DNA from: Sclerurus mexicanus
Lineage: Eukaryota; Chordata; Aves; Passeriformes; Furnariidae
Direction: 5' to 3'
DNA: 64,000 nucleotides
Assembly: GCA_013396755.1 (NCBI GenBank)
Contig: VWZF01006088.1
Coordinates: 1 to 64,000, forward strand
Part shown: positions 1 to 12,690 of the stretch, piece after piece
Position numbering within the stretch: position 1 is the first letter of the stretch
Layout: every line of letters starts with the position of its first letter
The notes under the pieces: model-generated
The model's database searches: none
Told to the model about the DNA's origin: nothing
Seen by the model: only the letters and a program-made list of their open reading frames with translations
Translations under genes and position numbers: made by a program

Positions 1-111
1 TCCGCAGCGCTCCGCAACGCTCCCTGCAGCCCTGCCGCCCTCCCTCTGTCCCCGCCCCGCCTGCGCCGGGGGCTTCGCCGCCCCGGGAGGTTTCGCCTCG
101 GCCGAGAGACG
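1..111 (+). other. KLHL25: KLHL25 5' noncoding exon 1 (partial at window edge)
   Basis: This stretch is very GC- and CpG-rich and ends in a consensus donor (GAGACG then GTGAGT, with the GT at 112-113). It has no open frame joined to a recognisable protein. The KLHL25 coding exon begins with a splice acceptor 17 nt before its ATG, so a 5' noncoding exon is required, and this is the only strong CpG-rich donor exon upstream in the window. The 5' end and transcription start lie at or before position 1. An additional noncoding exon in the 10 kb intron, or a different owner for this exon, cannot be excluded. Confidence 0.6.
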
Positions 112-330
112 GTGAGTGATACCCCCCCAGACCCTCACAGGTTTGGGGTCACGCCGCCCCCGCCAGACCCGCACCGGGACCGCTACGAGCACGGGGGTTG
201 CGATGGATTGGGAGCCGGGACGGGGGACAGGGATGTGCCGGGGCTCGCCGGGGTTCGGAGCACCGTGTGCCGTAGGGAGGAAGCGGCAGGGAAAGGGCTG
301 GGGAGGAGAAGGGCTTTTCTCTTCTAAAAG
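1..330 (+). promoter_or_regulatory. KLHL25: CpG-island promoter region, right part
   Basis: Dense CpG dinucleotides and GC-box-like runs (for example CCCCGCCCCGCC near 50-61) continue past the exon 1 donor to about 270. After about 330 the sequence turns AT-rich abruptly. This is the usual picture of a TATA-less housekeeping promoter extending into intron 1. The core promoter is probably cut off by the left edge of the window. Confidence 0.6.
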
Positions 331-3300
331 AAAATAAATTTAAAAAAAAATAAATAATTAAGACCCAGCTATTGGTCTCTTGGATGTGACAGTAGAGTGG
401 CGTTGCTTTTCGTTTGGGTTTTTTTTTCCCCTCCTTTCTCGTACATATATATGTATATATCTCAAAACTGCTCTAAGGGACACAAGTTCCACGGCCTCTG
501 ATGAAATCGGTTCGAGCAGCCCTGTCCAGAGGGGAGAGCAGGTCTGTGTGTGACTGAGCTGAACTGACAGAGGAGAAAAAGTAGTTCTTCCTCCCTCTGC
601 TGTCCTCACAGTCCCCTTGGCGTGTAGAGAAGTTAAAAGCCTGTTTGGTTGTTGTTCTTCTGTTCTTTTGTTTGTTGGAGGGTTGTGGTTTTTTTTTGTT
701 TTGTCTTTATTTTATCTATCTAATTATAGCTGTTCAGGTGGGGGGCTTAGGTCTGCCAAATCTGCGCTTGGAAAATCTGTCCTCAGCCTTCCATAAGCAG
801 ACAGCCGAGTGTTTCATACTGTTCCTGTGGAGAGCCCCAGTGTCACGACTGTCTTCTGTTTTCCTTTCCTGGCAGTCTCTGTGTGTGTTCCCTTGTGATC
901 TGCGGGACTGACCTCCACGCTCCGGGTGCCGTGTAGTCTCCCCCAGAACAAACCTCTTCCTCTCCAGGGCAGACCCAGAGCCACAAGAAAAACAAGCTGA
1001 CTCTATAACCTTTATACTTTGGCAACTTCCCTTGTCTTTCCTTCTTCCTTCCTGTGTCTTGTGACGCTGGTTTTTACTGAGCTTACCTTAGGAGCAAGCC
1101 GAGATGTGTGTAACACACCCCACGTGTTCCTGGTGGTGGCCAGCTGCTGCTGTGAGCTCAGCTGCTCTGGTGACAGGCTCTTTCAGCGTTCTCTGCTCTC
1201 CTCTACCTTCTTTTCTCTGTCCACCTCTCAAGGGGTTGGACTCAGTGCTGTGGGTCCCTTCTTGGGGCCTCTCTGTTTATCTTGTCCTGTTTGCTTCGTT
1301 GCATCAAACCTTATCTGAAAACACGTTTCTTTCTCTTTTGTGTCTTAAACTCCAACCATCTGCTCTGGTTTGTCTCTGATAAGGCCGAGTAAAGCACTTG
1401 GGGAGGAGGCATAGGTGGAAGTTTGCTCTGCAGCAGGAGGGGGTGAGGTGGGCACAAGAGTCTCAGGACTACACTGAAGTGAAAATTGCTGCAGAAACAA
1501 ATTAGTTGCTCCATAATATAGACATGGGAGACAGTCTTCAGCAGCCAGCTTCAGCACTGAGGAGCTTAAATTTCCCGTCCCTTTTTTTGTTCGTTTTCTC
1601 AAGTATTTGAGGATTGTTATCTGAAGACCTCCTCAGTGTGTGTGCAGAGCGTGGTATCCTCTCCTGCTGTGTTTGGGGCAGGTTCAAGTAGCTCAAGCAG
1701 GGAGGATTGTGTCTCGGATGTGCTTTGGGAGAGGAGATAAGGCCAGCTGAAAAAGGTTTGACTGAAGGAGCGAGGCAAAAGAAATTTGTGAAGGCAACAG
1801 CTTGGGAACAGATGACAAAATGTTGCATAACATGTATGCCACACATGTGAAAATTAGCATGTGTCTGATATATCATATGGCCCCACCAGCTCCGGATAGA
1901 GTGCTGGACATGGTCTGGGGTGGGGGAAAGGAGTGTGCGCGTATCTATGTGTGCATAGGCAAATGTGACTTATTTATGTGTGTTTCTGTCCCTGTGGTGG
2001 TAACCAGCCACTCCCCAAAGCCTGCAGGAGTTTGGGTCCCTCTTAGGAGGCAGAGGAGGGTTTAGGAGGTGGATGAGTGAAACAGGAAGGGCAGGATGTG
2101 ACCATCTGTGGAGGTGGAAGAGGACAGGCAGCACTTTGCGAGGTGGGGAAGGAAGTGGCAGTATTACAGAAGTGTTGAGCAGTGCCTTGGCTTGGGCGTG
2201 AGTAGGTGGAGCAGGACAGGCAGAACTGGCCCAAGGTGTCTGTGGCCACTGATGCTTGGGGACTGTGGAAGGGGCAGGTTTGAAGCAGTGTCAGCACTTG
2301 AGCTGAGGAGTAGATTTACTCCCGTCTTTTACAGACTGTAATTGAATTGCAGCAAAGGTCAGTGGCACTGCTGGAACAGTGGCTGCAGGAAAGCTGGCTA
2401 GGAAGCATTTAGCTGGAACAAGCCACCACAAGCCCCTGGCCTGCCCTTTAACCACCAACACATCGGTCTGTCTTTGCTTATCAGTTTTATATCCCCGCAG
2501 TGACTATTAGTATCACTCCAGCCTGTACAGGCAGCTCTGTCTTCTCTCCATCGCTCAAGCCTGGGAATGTTGCATGTCCCGTAACCACTGTCTGCTTGCT
2601 GACCATTAGACTTTGCAAAGACTACCAGTTTTATATAGCAGCCTGTCAGATTGTGGTGAGACAAATTTATTACTGTACCACACTGGCAATCAGTCTGGTG
2701 TGCCGGCAGTGTGTGCACAGATGCCCAGGACAGCCTGGGCTGCTGCAGTGCTCCCACCGTGGCCCAGAACTTGCAAGCTAAGTGTGTGGTTTGATGCTGT
2801 GTGAGTACTGAAATGGAAAGATCAGAGATGGGTGTCAGATTTGTTCTTTCTGTCCAGAGCCAGAGGGCAATGAGCTTGTCTTGCAGTCCCAGACCCTTCA
2901 ATATCTGTCACTGCTTTACAATCCTATTGGGAACGGCTGTTCTCCGTGCCCATCAACATCAGGGGCTAATTGGTTCTGAAGGCATGAGGGCCTCCCAACT
3001 CCATGGCTCTGAACTCGAGCCAGAATTGCAAATGAGCAAACCAAACCTGGCAGTTGTACTATGATCTCTTGCCTGGCAGGGGAGTGGGGAAGGCAAAACA
3101 AAACCCCAGCTTAACTGGCCAGGCCCAAAATTGAAATCCTGCCCTGACAGCAGGCAGACAGACCTGTTTGGTGTGAGTGTCCATGGCTTATGGTTAGCCT
3201 GGCCACCGGAGCACTCAGCTCTGCCAGCCTCAGTGCCGGGAGCCAGGCACAGTACACAGAGAGTGGGAGGATCTGAATATGATCTCTGGAGTCAGCAACT

Positions 3301-6300
3301 GCCGTGGTTATTCTGGCATTAATTTGACATATACCACATCTCATCTCCTAAACTCTCCCTGGGAAGTGGCATGTGGTTCCTCTGTATTTGAAGCACCAAG
3401 GGCCTTTTGCCTTTGCAGCACATTAGAAAGTTGGCTTGCTTGAAAAGGACTTTACCCTGCCCAGATGGGGCTGGGGGAGATGCTGTGATCAAGCAGACTG
3501 TTTCTATTCTGGAGCCTTTTTGAGTATAATTTGGGAGAGGGGATTGCGAATGCTTGCCTCCTCTGCAGCCCCCCATTCATTTTGCAAAGCGACTGTGACT
3601 GATCTGGCAGAATGGGATGCATTCACGAGCAGAGCTGGAGGGCAGGCGGGGAGGGCAAAACCCCACCACAGCCTCTGAAATGAATCACGGGCTCTGAAAA
3701 GATCTGCTGGGGTTAAGGCGCAGCAATGAAAAGCTATTGTCTGCAGCCTGGACTGTGGCTAAAAGCATTATTTATCCTGATTTGGGTAGTGGTTGTAAGA
3801 GGGTATGGTATTCCCAAGAATAGCAAAGCCAATGTGCTCAGTGATGAACGTGAACTTTATTTGATTGCCTCACAGGTAGCTTGAGCTTTAGGGAGTATCT
3901 CAGTTGCAGAGTAGCAAGTCCAGTACCTAATTTGCAAATAAAACTGCATTTATTGTGTGCAAAATGGATTTCCTACGGGCATTTTATTGTGTTTGGAACA
4001 TGATTGCCTTTGGCTCAGATTAGTTCGTGTCATAGATTTGAGGCACTACTGCCCCTTTTACCAGTGCTTTTGCAAGACAAAACAAGAACTTCACTAATTG
4101 GTACAGCTTGGCAGTACTGTTTTTGTTTTCTATGGTAAGTGGCATTGAGTAGATTCTTGTGGTGGCTTTGGGCTCAGTGGGGCATGGGTTTAAAGGGAGG
4201 AATGGTGGGTACTAGTGAGAATGGGATATGAGTGGAATATGAAACTCATACTGAGTTTCTGAGACTGAATTTCAAAACGTTCAGATATTACCCGGATCTT
4301 CTCCAGACAATCTGATTCCTGGAGCCTACAGAATTGGGCTTGGAAAACCTCCCAGTTTCTGTCTAAGCCAACAGAAGGAGCCTTTCACATGGTTTCTCTG
4401 TTTTCTGTCTAGGATGTACAGGCTAGACTAGGAAGTGAGAAAATGAGAAGAAATGATAAGGATGCCTTCCATTCTCAAAGTCTGTGGCAGGATCAGAAAT
4501 TCTGTGCTGGGGGGATGGAATCAGCTGCTTTTCCTTTGCTTGCCTGTTTGCAAATATGATGAAATATCAAGAATTTGTCAGGAAGGGCAAATCCAGAGCG
4601 ATACCCTCTGATTCATGGCAGTTATGTTGTCTGAATTCCAGTGTGCAAAATCACAGTTGCATCTTTGTTGTGTTAGTCATCCTGAAGAGAACAAGAACAA
4701 ATTTGTCTGACATGGGCAAACCACTAAATTCACCAGGATTGCTGGAGATGAACCCAACTTGTTAGAGAGAAAAGTCTGCATCTAGGCACACAGGAGCATG
4801 GACAATGCAGAGAGCATGCCTGGGAGATGTGGTGGAGGTCCTTTGCTGCCCACCTGGCAGCAGCCCAGGCTCCGTGCTCAGCAAGTGTGGTGCTGCCCTA
4901 AATGCCAGGTGCTATTTAATTCCTTTCATCTCAAGCACTCTTCACAGAAGGGCATTATTAGTATCGAGCATTTCAAGCAGCTCCAGGATGTATACCTGAC
5001 AGTCCACTGTGTTATGCAAGGACAGGAAAACCATCTGAAAACCTCTGTACATTTGTTCCTTCCCTCTTCTTGTTTTCTCTCTCATTCCCCCACCATCTTT
5101 TCCTGTTTTCTGCTGAGTTTTTTCTGCTTTTGAAGCTCAAGCTGTGTCTGAGTATGTGAATGCCTGGATGTAACAGATCCCCTTTCTCAAACCTTTTGGT
5201 GGTCTCCAGTGTGGGAAATCACATCTGAAACAGCTGTTTCTGGCTCTGTGTTTGACAGTGTGTTTTCTCACTGCTCTTCTAAGCAGCTTTGCAAGGAGCT
5301 CTTCCCTCTGAAGAAAATACAGTACATGACTTTATGTTTCTGTTTTGCTACTCTCTCCAATAAAAAGGGGGAAGTTTGTTCTATATCAGTAATTTTGGCC
5401 TGGGATAGTGCTGCTGGCCTAAGCACCAACTGGTAGAGTCAATGAAAGTGTTGGAAAAGTACAGATATTTGGGATGAGGGAGCAGGGGCATTTGTAGTGG
5501 GTAGAGAATGATCCTACTGCTTCTAGGGAGAAGGTGAACTTTGGCTGAATTCAAGATGGTGTTTCACCCCACAGGGTTGATATTGGAGTGAGAATAAAAG
5601 TGGATCCTATTCCTGTTGTCTGCCTGCTCAAGGTGGGTCTGCAGTGGTTTGGAAGGAGTGGCTCTAGGTTGTACTGCAGCCCATACGTGGAGGGCCCATA
5701 CGTCTGACTTCGTGGTAATGAATCGCTGCTGCAGTGTGAGCGGCTTCTTCCAGGTCTTCTGAGCTGAGCCAGCAGGGAACATTACTGCTTATGTATTTAC
5801 TTATTTACAGCTTTAAATAGTTCGTGGTTGAGTGGGGCAAGAAGAAATGTGTTCTGGTTGTTGCTTCTCTGATTGGCAAACAGAAAGTGCCAGCTTGGGA
5901 TCATGGAATTTGGGCTCTTTGTTGGTGTTTAGCCAGCCTTTACAGTCTTGGGAGAACACATACAAATCCTGTAGTTTTGCCCTTCTAAGCAGAAATCTTT
6001 CTTGATCCCTTGAAGTCCCACCGGGGAACATACTCTCAAATCTTGTCCTCTTGAAAGAAAGCAGGATCTCAGTTGGCAATTCCCTGCAGATAGTGAATAG
6101 ATTTGCAGAGTTGTGGAGGGGCTGCTGGTTTGAGGTGGAGGGGAAGCCCAAAGCCTGGCTAAATATAGTTCATGTATCAATAGTCCTTTTGAGCTGTCCT
6201 CTCCTATGCAGCTCTTTTGTGACTGGGGACAGGGCCTGATACAGCTTCAAAGTGTTTTGTCTAAGAGGTGCTTGGATTTTTCAAAAGGTGATGGAGTGTT

Positions 6301-9300
6301 TCCTGAACTTCTCCTAAATGACCCATTCCAGCAGGGCTCTGACATGGCGATCCAGCAGCCTGGGAGGGACAGCCTTCTGCTGGGACCTGATTTGTAGGAA
6401 GCAAGAGACAGGAGACAGGAGAGCTGTGCTTCTTTGAGTGGGGAGTTTGGCCAGCTCTGTGCTTTTGGAGTTTCCCCTTTTTGTCTTTTCCAGCTTTGTC
6501 CATGAGCTGAGATTCAAAGGGTCCTTTCTCCCTGAGCCAACTCCTTCCCTCCCTCAGGTTTGCTGTCTGCCCTGTCTGGGTGAGTGGAAGGATTTTCAAA
6601 GTGTCCTTATCTTGCTCTGCTGGAAAAAGCCTGTCTTTCCTATCCTGGCTGTACAAAGGCTGCAGACAGCCAGGGGAATACTGCAGCCAGCAGACAGCAT
6701 TGGTTAGCTGTCAAAAAGCTGATGCCCCTCTGCCCTCATCCATATGGAAGAAGGATTATCATCTGCCTCTGCGTGCAGTTAAGATCCTTTTAAAAGGTTA
6801 TGGAGTAGATATTTATTTTTTCAATAGCTGCCTTTCGAAGGAAAAAAAAAAATGAATGTAGCGTGGAGAAATCCAAGCCCCAGTTTGTTCAGGTCATGCC
6901 TTCTGCTATTCTCATTGACACGGCTGTTCCAGCGACAGCTTTCTGCATGATGAAAGATGCAGCTGGGAGCTCTGATAACCCCGAGCTCTTGCAGAGCTGG
7001 TGGGAGCTTGGCAGGAACCACTGACAGGTTGCTTTGTATAAAATATTCCCTATTCTCTGTGGCTCTGCTTTTTCTCTTTAGCTCAGTAGTTGGGTAAGGG
7101 GAGCAAGAAGTGTGGTAGGGCCAAATTCTGCTCTGCGTGCATTGCTTCGGAGAAGTGCACGTGTCATGGGCCCAGCCTATTCGTTGCTGCAGTTAAACAT
7201 TGCTTAAAATACTTTTGTGCACATCATGGCATTGTAGAAGATCATTTACCTACAGGCTTCTGTGGTTTGTAAGCTGCTAGATTTTGATAGAAACCCCCCG
7301 GACGAAATGGCTGCTGCCTGCAGTTTCTGTTTGTCTGATATGGGTGAGATGGTGCCAAGGTCTCTGGTAGACTGAGAGATGCTGGTGAGGTGTGTTTGTG
7401 AGGGGAAGGATTTGTACCTGTCACTTTTCTGCTTGTGCCCAACTATGGCAGGATTCAAGAAGCCCTCAGAAAAAGCTATTTGGTTGTTGCTGAAAACCAC
7501 AAGCAAGGCTTGCTGGTGAGATGGCTGCACCCCAGAGTTCAGAGGCTGCTTTAGTTTCAGTTTAATGGTGTCTAGTCCTGCTCATCTGTGACCAGTGACA
7601 TCCAGTGTCATAACCTGGCTCCAGGAGAGGCCAAGTAAAGGGGCTGTGACTGTGGCCTCTTTAGGTTTCAGATTTGCAGCTGCACTGGGGATCAGTTGGT
7701 GCCTGTAGTGGGACAAGGTAATATGAAAAGCAGTGCTGGGGACTGAACTGCAATCTGCCAATTTATTCCCTGGATGTTGTTCAATACACATAGGATAGAA
7801 ATACTGTTTGCTACCAAGTTCCCTGGGATAGATATTTGATGCTACAAGGCTGAGATTTTATATATATGTATGTGTATATATATGTGTGTGTGTCTGCACA
7901 GTATGTGTATCTGTATGTCTATATATATATACATATATGGCTTTGCTGCAGCTTTTATATAGACATTTTAATTTCGGAATTCCTTGCTCCTTACATTCCG
8001 AGTAGTTGCTTTTTTAATCTTGGTGTCAGAAAAATCGTTGCTGCCTTCCTGCAATCTTTGTGTTTGTTTCCATAGCTGTCCTATATAAATGGCTTCATTT
8101 TTAGTGCATAAGCAAATCAAAGGTTGACATTAAATAGCTGACCTGAGCTGTGAGCAAAGAAAGCAGTGGCAATGGCAGGGTGGTTTCTGAGGTTGTAGGA
8201 ATAGGCATCTAAATCAATAGCTTTTAGCAGACTCATAAATGTTTCATTTGTATTCCTCGCTTCGGCGGTGACATGGGAATCCATATAACCTCTTAAATGA
8301 GTGTTGTTCCTGCGCTGGGTGTAGATGTTGGAAACATTTTCTTCAGATGCACTTTGAAGTGCTGTTCCATAATGGCATTTTCCTTCCTGTTTTGGAGCCT
8401 TGGTACTGCACAGCCTCCAATCACAAGTGAAATGAACTTGTCAGCCTCAACCCCAGGCTGCAGGGATTTTGGTGATGGCATGTACATATCCAACCTGATT
8501 ACCTGCCTCAGTGCTCCTGCCATGACTCGGAGACTGAGTAGGAATTGTGGCTGCTTGAGCAACCCGTCGTTTCTACATGGGGAAGCACAGAGATTTTTCC
8601 CTGGACCATGACACAGCCCTAAGGAATGAATGAGGCCTTGGGAAGACCAACCTCAATAATTCATGGCAGTGAGTAGGGAAGGAGCAGCATGCCCACAACT
8701 GTTTGTCTAATTTGGACTCTTTTGGAGGTGCTGGAGAAGCAGGGGTAGGAAGCGTGTGAGCAGAGCCTGACTCAGGCAGCTTATCTGGCCATCCGCCTCC
8801 GCTTGAGGTCATCCACCCATGGAGTGTGGGAGGGTTGTGCAGCTCCAGGTCACCGCCAGGTCAAGGCTGTGACCTGCGGCAGCCTGGGAGCGCTGTGTCC
8901 CTGCTCTCTCAGCCATGCGTGGTTTCCCCCGAGACCCCCAGTGCTGGGCTGGGGTGATGGTGAGCTCAGTCTGGCTGGGGAGGATGGGGTTGAATTGCTG
9001 CCCTTGTGCTTGCAGGATAGAAAGACCCTTGAAAAACCTCAGGCTGTGAAGAGCAAGTTAAAAAAACCCCATCCAACCAACATCAACAAAAAGAACCTAT
9101 CTGAAAAACCTTCCCCAACTGTCTCGCTAATGGCTGATATCTAAACAATTCGGTGGCTGGAGTGAAGGTACACCAGGATGACCCCATTTTTCTCTTTTTT
9201 TTTTGGGTTAATTTTTCAAAATTTGGGACGGTTGTGCTACTAACTTCAGTATTGACTTTCTCCAGTAAGACAGGGCTGTTTTCACATCTGTCTGTCTGCT

Positions 9301-10168
9301 TTAGTCACACAGGAAACAAAATACAGCTGGCTAAAATATTTTGGAGTAAATGACTTGCATTTTATCATGTAGGTAGTATTAATTTGATTACTCCAAAGGG
9401 GTTTCCTTCTACAGGCAAAGAAGGGTATCATCTGGCACTTAAATGAAATAGTAGCTAATAAAAGCCTTCTGTTTGCTTCTGCCTGTTTGGTAAAAAAGCA
9501 TAATTTGGCTGTCTCTTTTGTTTTATTCTGATGTGAATCTGTCCTACAAGTCATGTGAAGTGTCTGGTGAGTTTTACCATCTAAAGGTACAACGAATGGC
9601 TTCGGTAAAATTTGTCCAAAACTTTTGACTTGTGCTGGTAGTTAAATACTCCATAAATAAAACTTCTAGCAATTGCCTGTCCTAAACCTGCAGCAATCTA
9701 TATGAAAATCAGAAGCCAGACTTGATTTCTGCTGAGCCAAGAACAGAGTGATGCCCTTTGTCCTGCATAGTCTGCTCTCTCAATGCTGTTTTCTAAAAAA
9801 AAAAAAAAATAACTCTTCTGCGGTTTGCCAATACCCTCTAGGGGCTGTTGAGACAATCTACCACCAAGTTTGGAGTTGGATTGCTTCACTTTGTTGCTCT
9901 GTTGTTGAAACCAAAGTGGAGAATTTCCCCCTTCACCCCACTCTGCTTTCCCACCCTGTTGAGTCTGAGTTAATCTTTGGAGGATGTGATGGTGCAGGAG
10001 GCAGGGGCTCTGCAAACCAGGGTGCAGGAGCACAGGGGTGTCACCTGGTGCTTCACGTTTGAGGTCCATTGGCAGTGTACCAGGGTTGGATAGCAAATGC
10101 ATGTGTCCTCCATTTCTTACATCAGTAAGGACAAAGGAATAATGGTTTTCCTGTTTGTTCCCCTGCAG
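112..10168 (+). other. KLHL25: KLHL25 intron 1
   Basis: About 10 kb lies between the donor at 112 (GTGAGT) and the acceptor ending at 10168 (TTGTTCCCCTGCAG). The open frames inside are short, occur on both strands and have no recognisable protein features. The contents I can name are a TA/TG simple repeat at 7861-7938 and a 15-base A run at 9795-9809. I see no transposon family, RNA gene or second noncoding exon that I can defend. Confidence 0.6.
7861..7938. repeat. TA/TG dinucleotide microsatellite
   Basis: This is an impure alternation of TA and TG dinucleotides (TATATG, TGTGTGTG, TATATATATA) interrupted by a short CTGCACAG segment. It is a simple-sequence repeat in KLHL25 intron 1, likely to vary in length between individuals. 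Confidence 0.85.
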
Positions 10169-10185
10169 GCAAGAGCTCTGCCATC

Positions 10186-11955
10186 ATGTCAGTCAGTGTT
10201 CACGAGAACCGTAAATCCCGGACTAGCACCGGCTCCATGAACATCTTGCTTTTTCACAAAGCTTCCCACCCAGACTGTGTCTTGTCCCATCTGAACACCC
10301 TGCGGAAGCACTGCATGTTCACCGACGTCACCCTTTGGGCAGGAAACAGGTCGTTCCCGTGCCATCGGGCAGTGCTGGCTGCCTCCAGCAGGTACTTCGA
10401 GGCCATGTTTAGCAACGGCCTCCGGGAGAGCCTGGATGATGAGGTGAACTTCCATGACAGCCTCCACCCAGAGGTGCTAGAGCTGCTGCTGGACTTTGCC
10501 TACTCCTCTCGGATCATTATCAATGAGGAGAACGCCGAGTCCCTCCTGGAAGCTGGAGACATGCTGCAGTTCCATGATGTCCGAGATGCAGCGGCTGAGT
10601 TCCTGGAGAAGAACCTCTATCCTTCCAACTGCCTGGGCATGATGTTGCTCTCAGATGCTCATCAGTGCCGACGGCTCTATGAGCTCTCCTGGAGGATGTG
10701 CCTAGTCAACTTTGAGACTGTTCACAAGAGTGAGGACTTCAACAACCTTTCCAAGGACACTTTGCTGGATCTCATCTCCAGTGATGAGCTGGAAATTGAA
10801 GATGAAGAAAAAGTCTTTAAGGCTGTCATCCAGTGGGTGAAATATGATCTGGATGAGCGTAAGGCTTATCTCCCAGAGCTTCTGAGGAATGTTCGTCTGG
10901 CTTTGCTTCCTTCTGAATGCCTCAAGGAAGCCTTGGCTTGCGAGGACTTGATCATGGTGGATGAAAGGAACAAGCTTGTCTTGGATGAAGCTATTCAGTG
11001 CAAGAAGAAGATACTGCAGAATGATGGAGTGGTCACCAGTCCCTGTGCCAGGCCTCGCAAAGCTGGGCATACCTTGCTGATCCTGGGAGGACAGACCTTC
11101 ATGTGTGATAAGATTTACCAAGTAGACCACAAAGCGAAGGAAATTATCCCCAAAGCAGACCTGCCAAGTCCACGGAAGGAGTTTAGTGCCTGTGCCATTG
11201 GCTGCAAAGTGTATATCACTGGAGGCAGAGGCTCAGAGAATGGGGTATCGAAAGACGTGTGGGTGTATGACACTGTGCATGAGGAATGGTCCAAAGCTGC
11301 CCCAATGTTAATCGCTCGGTTTGGACATGGCTCAGCTGAACTGGAAAACTGCCTGTATGTGGTTGGTGGGCACACTGCAGTAGCTGGAGTCTTTCCTGCA
11401 TCTCCTTCTGTTTCCTTGAAGCAAGTGGAGAAGTATGATCCCATATCCAACAAATGGACAATGGTGGCTCCTTTGAGAGATGGAGTGAGCAATGCTGCAG
11501 TGGTGAGCGCCAGGCTCAAGCTTTTTGTCTTTGGTGGAACCAGCATTCACCGGGACATGGTGTCCAAAGTCCAGTGTTATGATCCAGCTGAGAACCGATG
11601 GATGATCAAAGCCGAATGCCCACAGCCTTGGCGCTACACAGCAGCCGCTGTCCTGGGCAGCCAGATTTTCATCATGGGAGGGGACACGGAGTTCACGGCA
11701 GCATCCGCTTACCGCTTTGACTGCGAGACAGACCAGTGGACACGCATTGGGGACATGACAGCCAAGCGCATGTCGTGCCACGCTTTGGCCTCGGGGAATA
11801 AACTCTACGTGGTGGGGGGTTACTTTGGCACTCAGAGGTGCAAAACTCTGGACTGCTACGACCCTATGTCAGACACGTGGAACTGTATCACAACTGTGCC
11901 TTACTCACTCATCCCCACAGCTTTTGTCAGCACCTGGAAGCACTTGCCATCATGA
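10186..11955 (+). CDS. KLHL25: Kelch-like protein 25 (CUL3 adaptor), complete single coding exon
   Basis: KLHL25 (also called ENC2) is a substrate adaptor of CUL3-RING ubiquitin ligases. Reported substrates in mammals are hypophosphorylated 4E-BP1, linking it to translation control, and ATP-citrate lyase. The frame is 589 aa, the same length as I recall for human KLHL25, and is nearly identical to it in the kelch half. In order: an N-terminal extension starting MSVSVHE; a BTB domain at about residues 46-114 (core FTDVTLWAG, then HRAVLAASSRYFEAMFS) for dimerisation and CUL3 binding; a BACK domain at about 149-250; and six kelch repeats at about 296-585 with the diglycine-tyrosine/tryptophan pattern (ILGGQTF, ITGGRGS, VVGGHTA, VFGGTSI, IMGGDTE, VVGGYFG) forming a substrate-binding propeller. 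The start is fixed by the acceptor at 10168, 17 nt upstream, and by an A at -3. The stop is TGA at 11953. The coding region is uninterrupted, with no frameshift or missing repeat. Confidence 0.97.
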   Translation: MSVSVHENRKSRTSTGSMNILLFHKASHPDCVLSHLNTLRKHCMFTDVTLWAGNRSFPCHRAVLAASSRYFEAMFSNGLRESLDDEVNFHDSLHPEVLELLLDFAYSSRIIINEENAESLLEAGDMLQFHDVRDAAAEFLEKNLYPSNCLGMMLLSDAHQCRRLYELSWRMCLVNFETVHKSEDFNNLSKDTLLDLISSDELEIEDEEKVFKAVIQWVKYDLDERKAYLPELLRNVRLALLPSECLKEALACEDLIMVDERNKLVLDEAIQCKKKILQNDGVVTSPCARPRKAGHTLLILGGQTFMCDKIYQVDHKAKEIIPKADLPSPRKEFSACAIGCKVYITGGRGSENGVSKDVWVYDTVHEEWSKAAPMLIARFGHGSAELENCLYVVGGHTAVAGVFPASPSVSLKQVEKYDPISNKWTMVAPLRDGVSNAAVVSARLKLFVFGGTSIHRDMVSKVQCYDPAENRWMIKAECPQPWRYTAAAVLGSQIFIMGGDTEFTAASAYRFDCETDQWTRIGDMTAKRMSCHALASGNKLYVVGGYFGTQRCKTLDCYDPMSDTWNCITTVPYSLIPTAFVSTWKHLPS

Positions 11956-12690
11956 TGAGGGGCAAGGCTCGGGGGCTTGTGTCCAGGAGGTCAGTAAGGT
12001 AAGGGTCTCCTCCTCTTAAATTGAAACTTGCTGTCTTGCCTCAACTGCAGCTGCACACACCACGCCAGAGTCACAGGTTCCAAGTTGCTCATAAGGTTGT
12101 TTTATGGGTAGGGAACATTTAAACATGTGATGCAGAGCCAGGAAAGAGTAACCAGTCCTGCGATGCTGTGAGCCTAGATAGCTCCCAGGGTTCTCTTATT
12201 TCCAGCTGATCCTCTCAGTATCTTTAGAGATACACCTACATCAATGACTGCAAGCAGGCCACGGCTCCTCTCCCTCTGCTCCAAGGTACGTGGATGTGGC
12301 ATCACCCTCCTGTGGGTGGGTGGGCAGGGGAGGACAGATGTGTCCACGCCTGCACTCACGGCTCTCATCGCAGAATACATCCTGTCCTCATGCAGCTGAG
12401 GGAGTTAAGATTTCTAAAAACACTTGCCTGTGAGTCCTGGGAGATACCAGGGCAACAGTAGCTCAATATTTTTACTGATTTTCTGGGTGATTTATTCAGA
12501 ACTGATGAGTATGTAGGCAAGTGACCCTTGGAATGCCGGCAAATCCTGGATCTCTTTTTATGCTCTGTATTTACTTTTCAGTGGGTACCAGAAGCAAAAG
12601 CTCAGAAGCCACTGTGCATTTGATGGTCCTGGTGTTTATTTATCATCCAAACTGTTGCTCATTAAATCAGAACTTCTGAGACTTCTGTGT
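11956..12690 (+). other. KLHL25: Probable KLHL25 3' UTR (proximal form)
   Basis: Sequence after the stop has no coding potential. The first plausible polyadenylation hexamer is ATTAAA at 12661-12666, followed by TG-rich sequence (near 12685 and 12750-12770), giving a 3' UTR of about 0.7 kb. Later AATAAA hexamers at about 14091 and 15086 could support longer forms. The true end cannot be decided from sequence alone. Confidence 0.4.
12661..12666 (+). terminator. KLHL25: Candidate poly(A) signal ATTAAA for KLHL25
   Basis: ATTAAA is the commonest variant of the hexamer. It lies about 705 nt after the stop codon, with TG-rich sequence downstream. This is a candidate only. Confidence 0.3.

Noticed and set aside
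2398..2901. Minus-strand 167-codon open frame in KLHL25 intron 1
   Set aside because: No recognisable domain, overlapping open frames on the + strand, no splice or promoter context. Compatible with chance.
10702..11781. Several minus-strand open frames of 142-149 codons opposite KLHL25
   Set aside because: Shadows of the conserved KLHL25 coding strand. No independent features.
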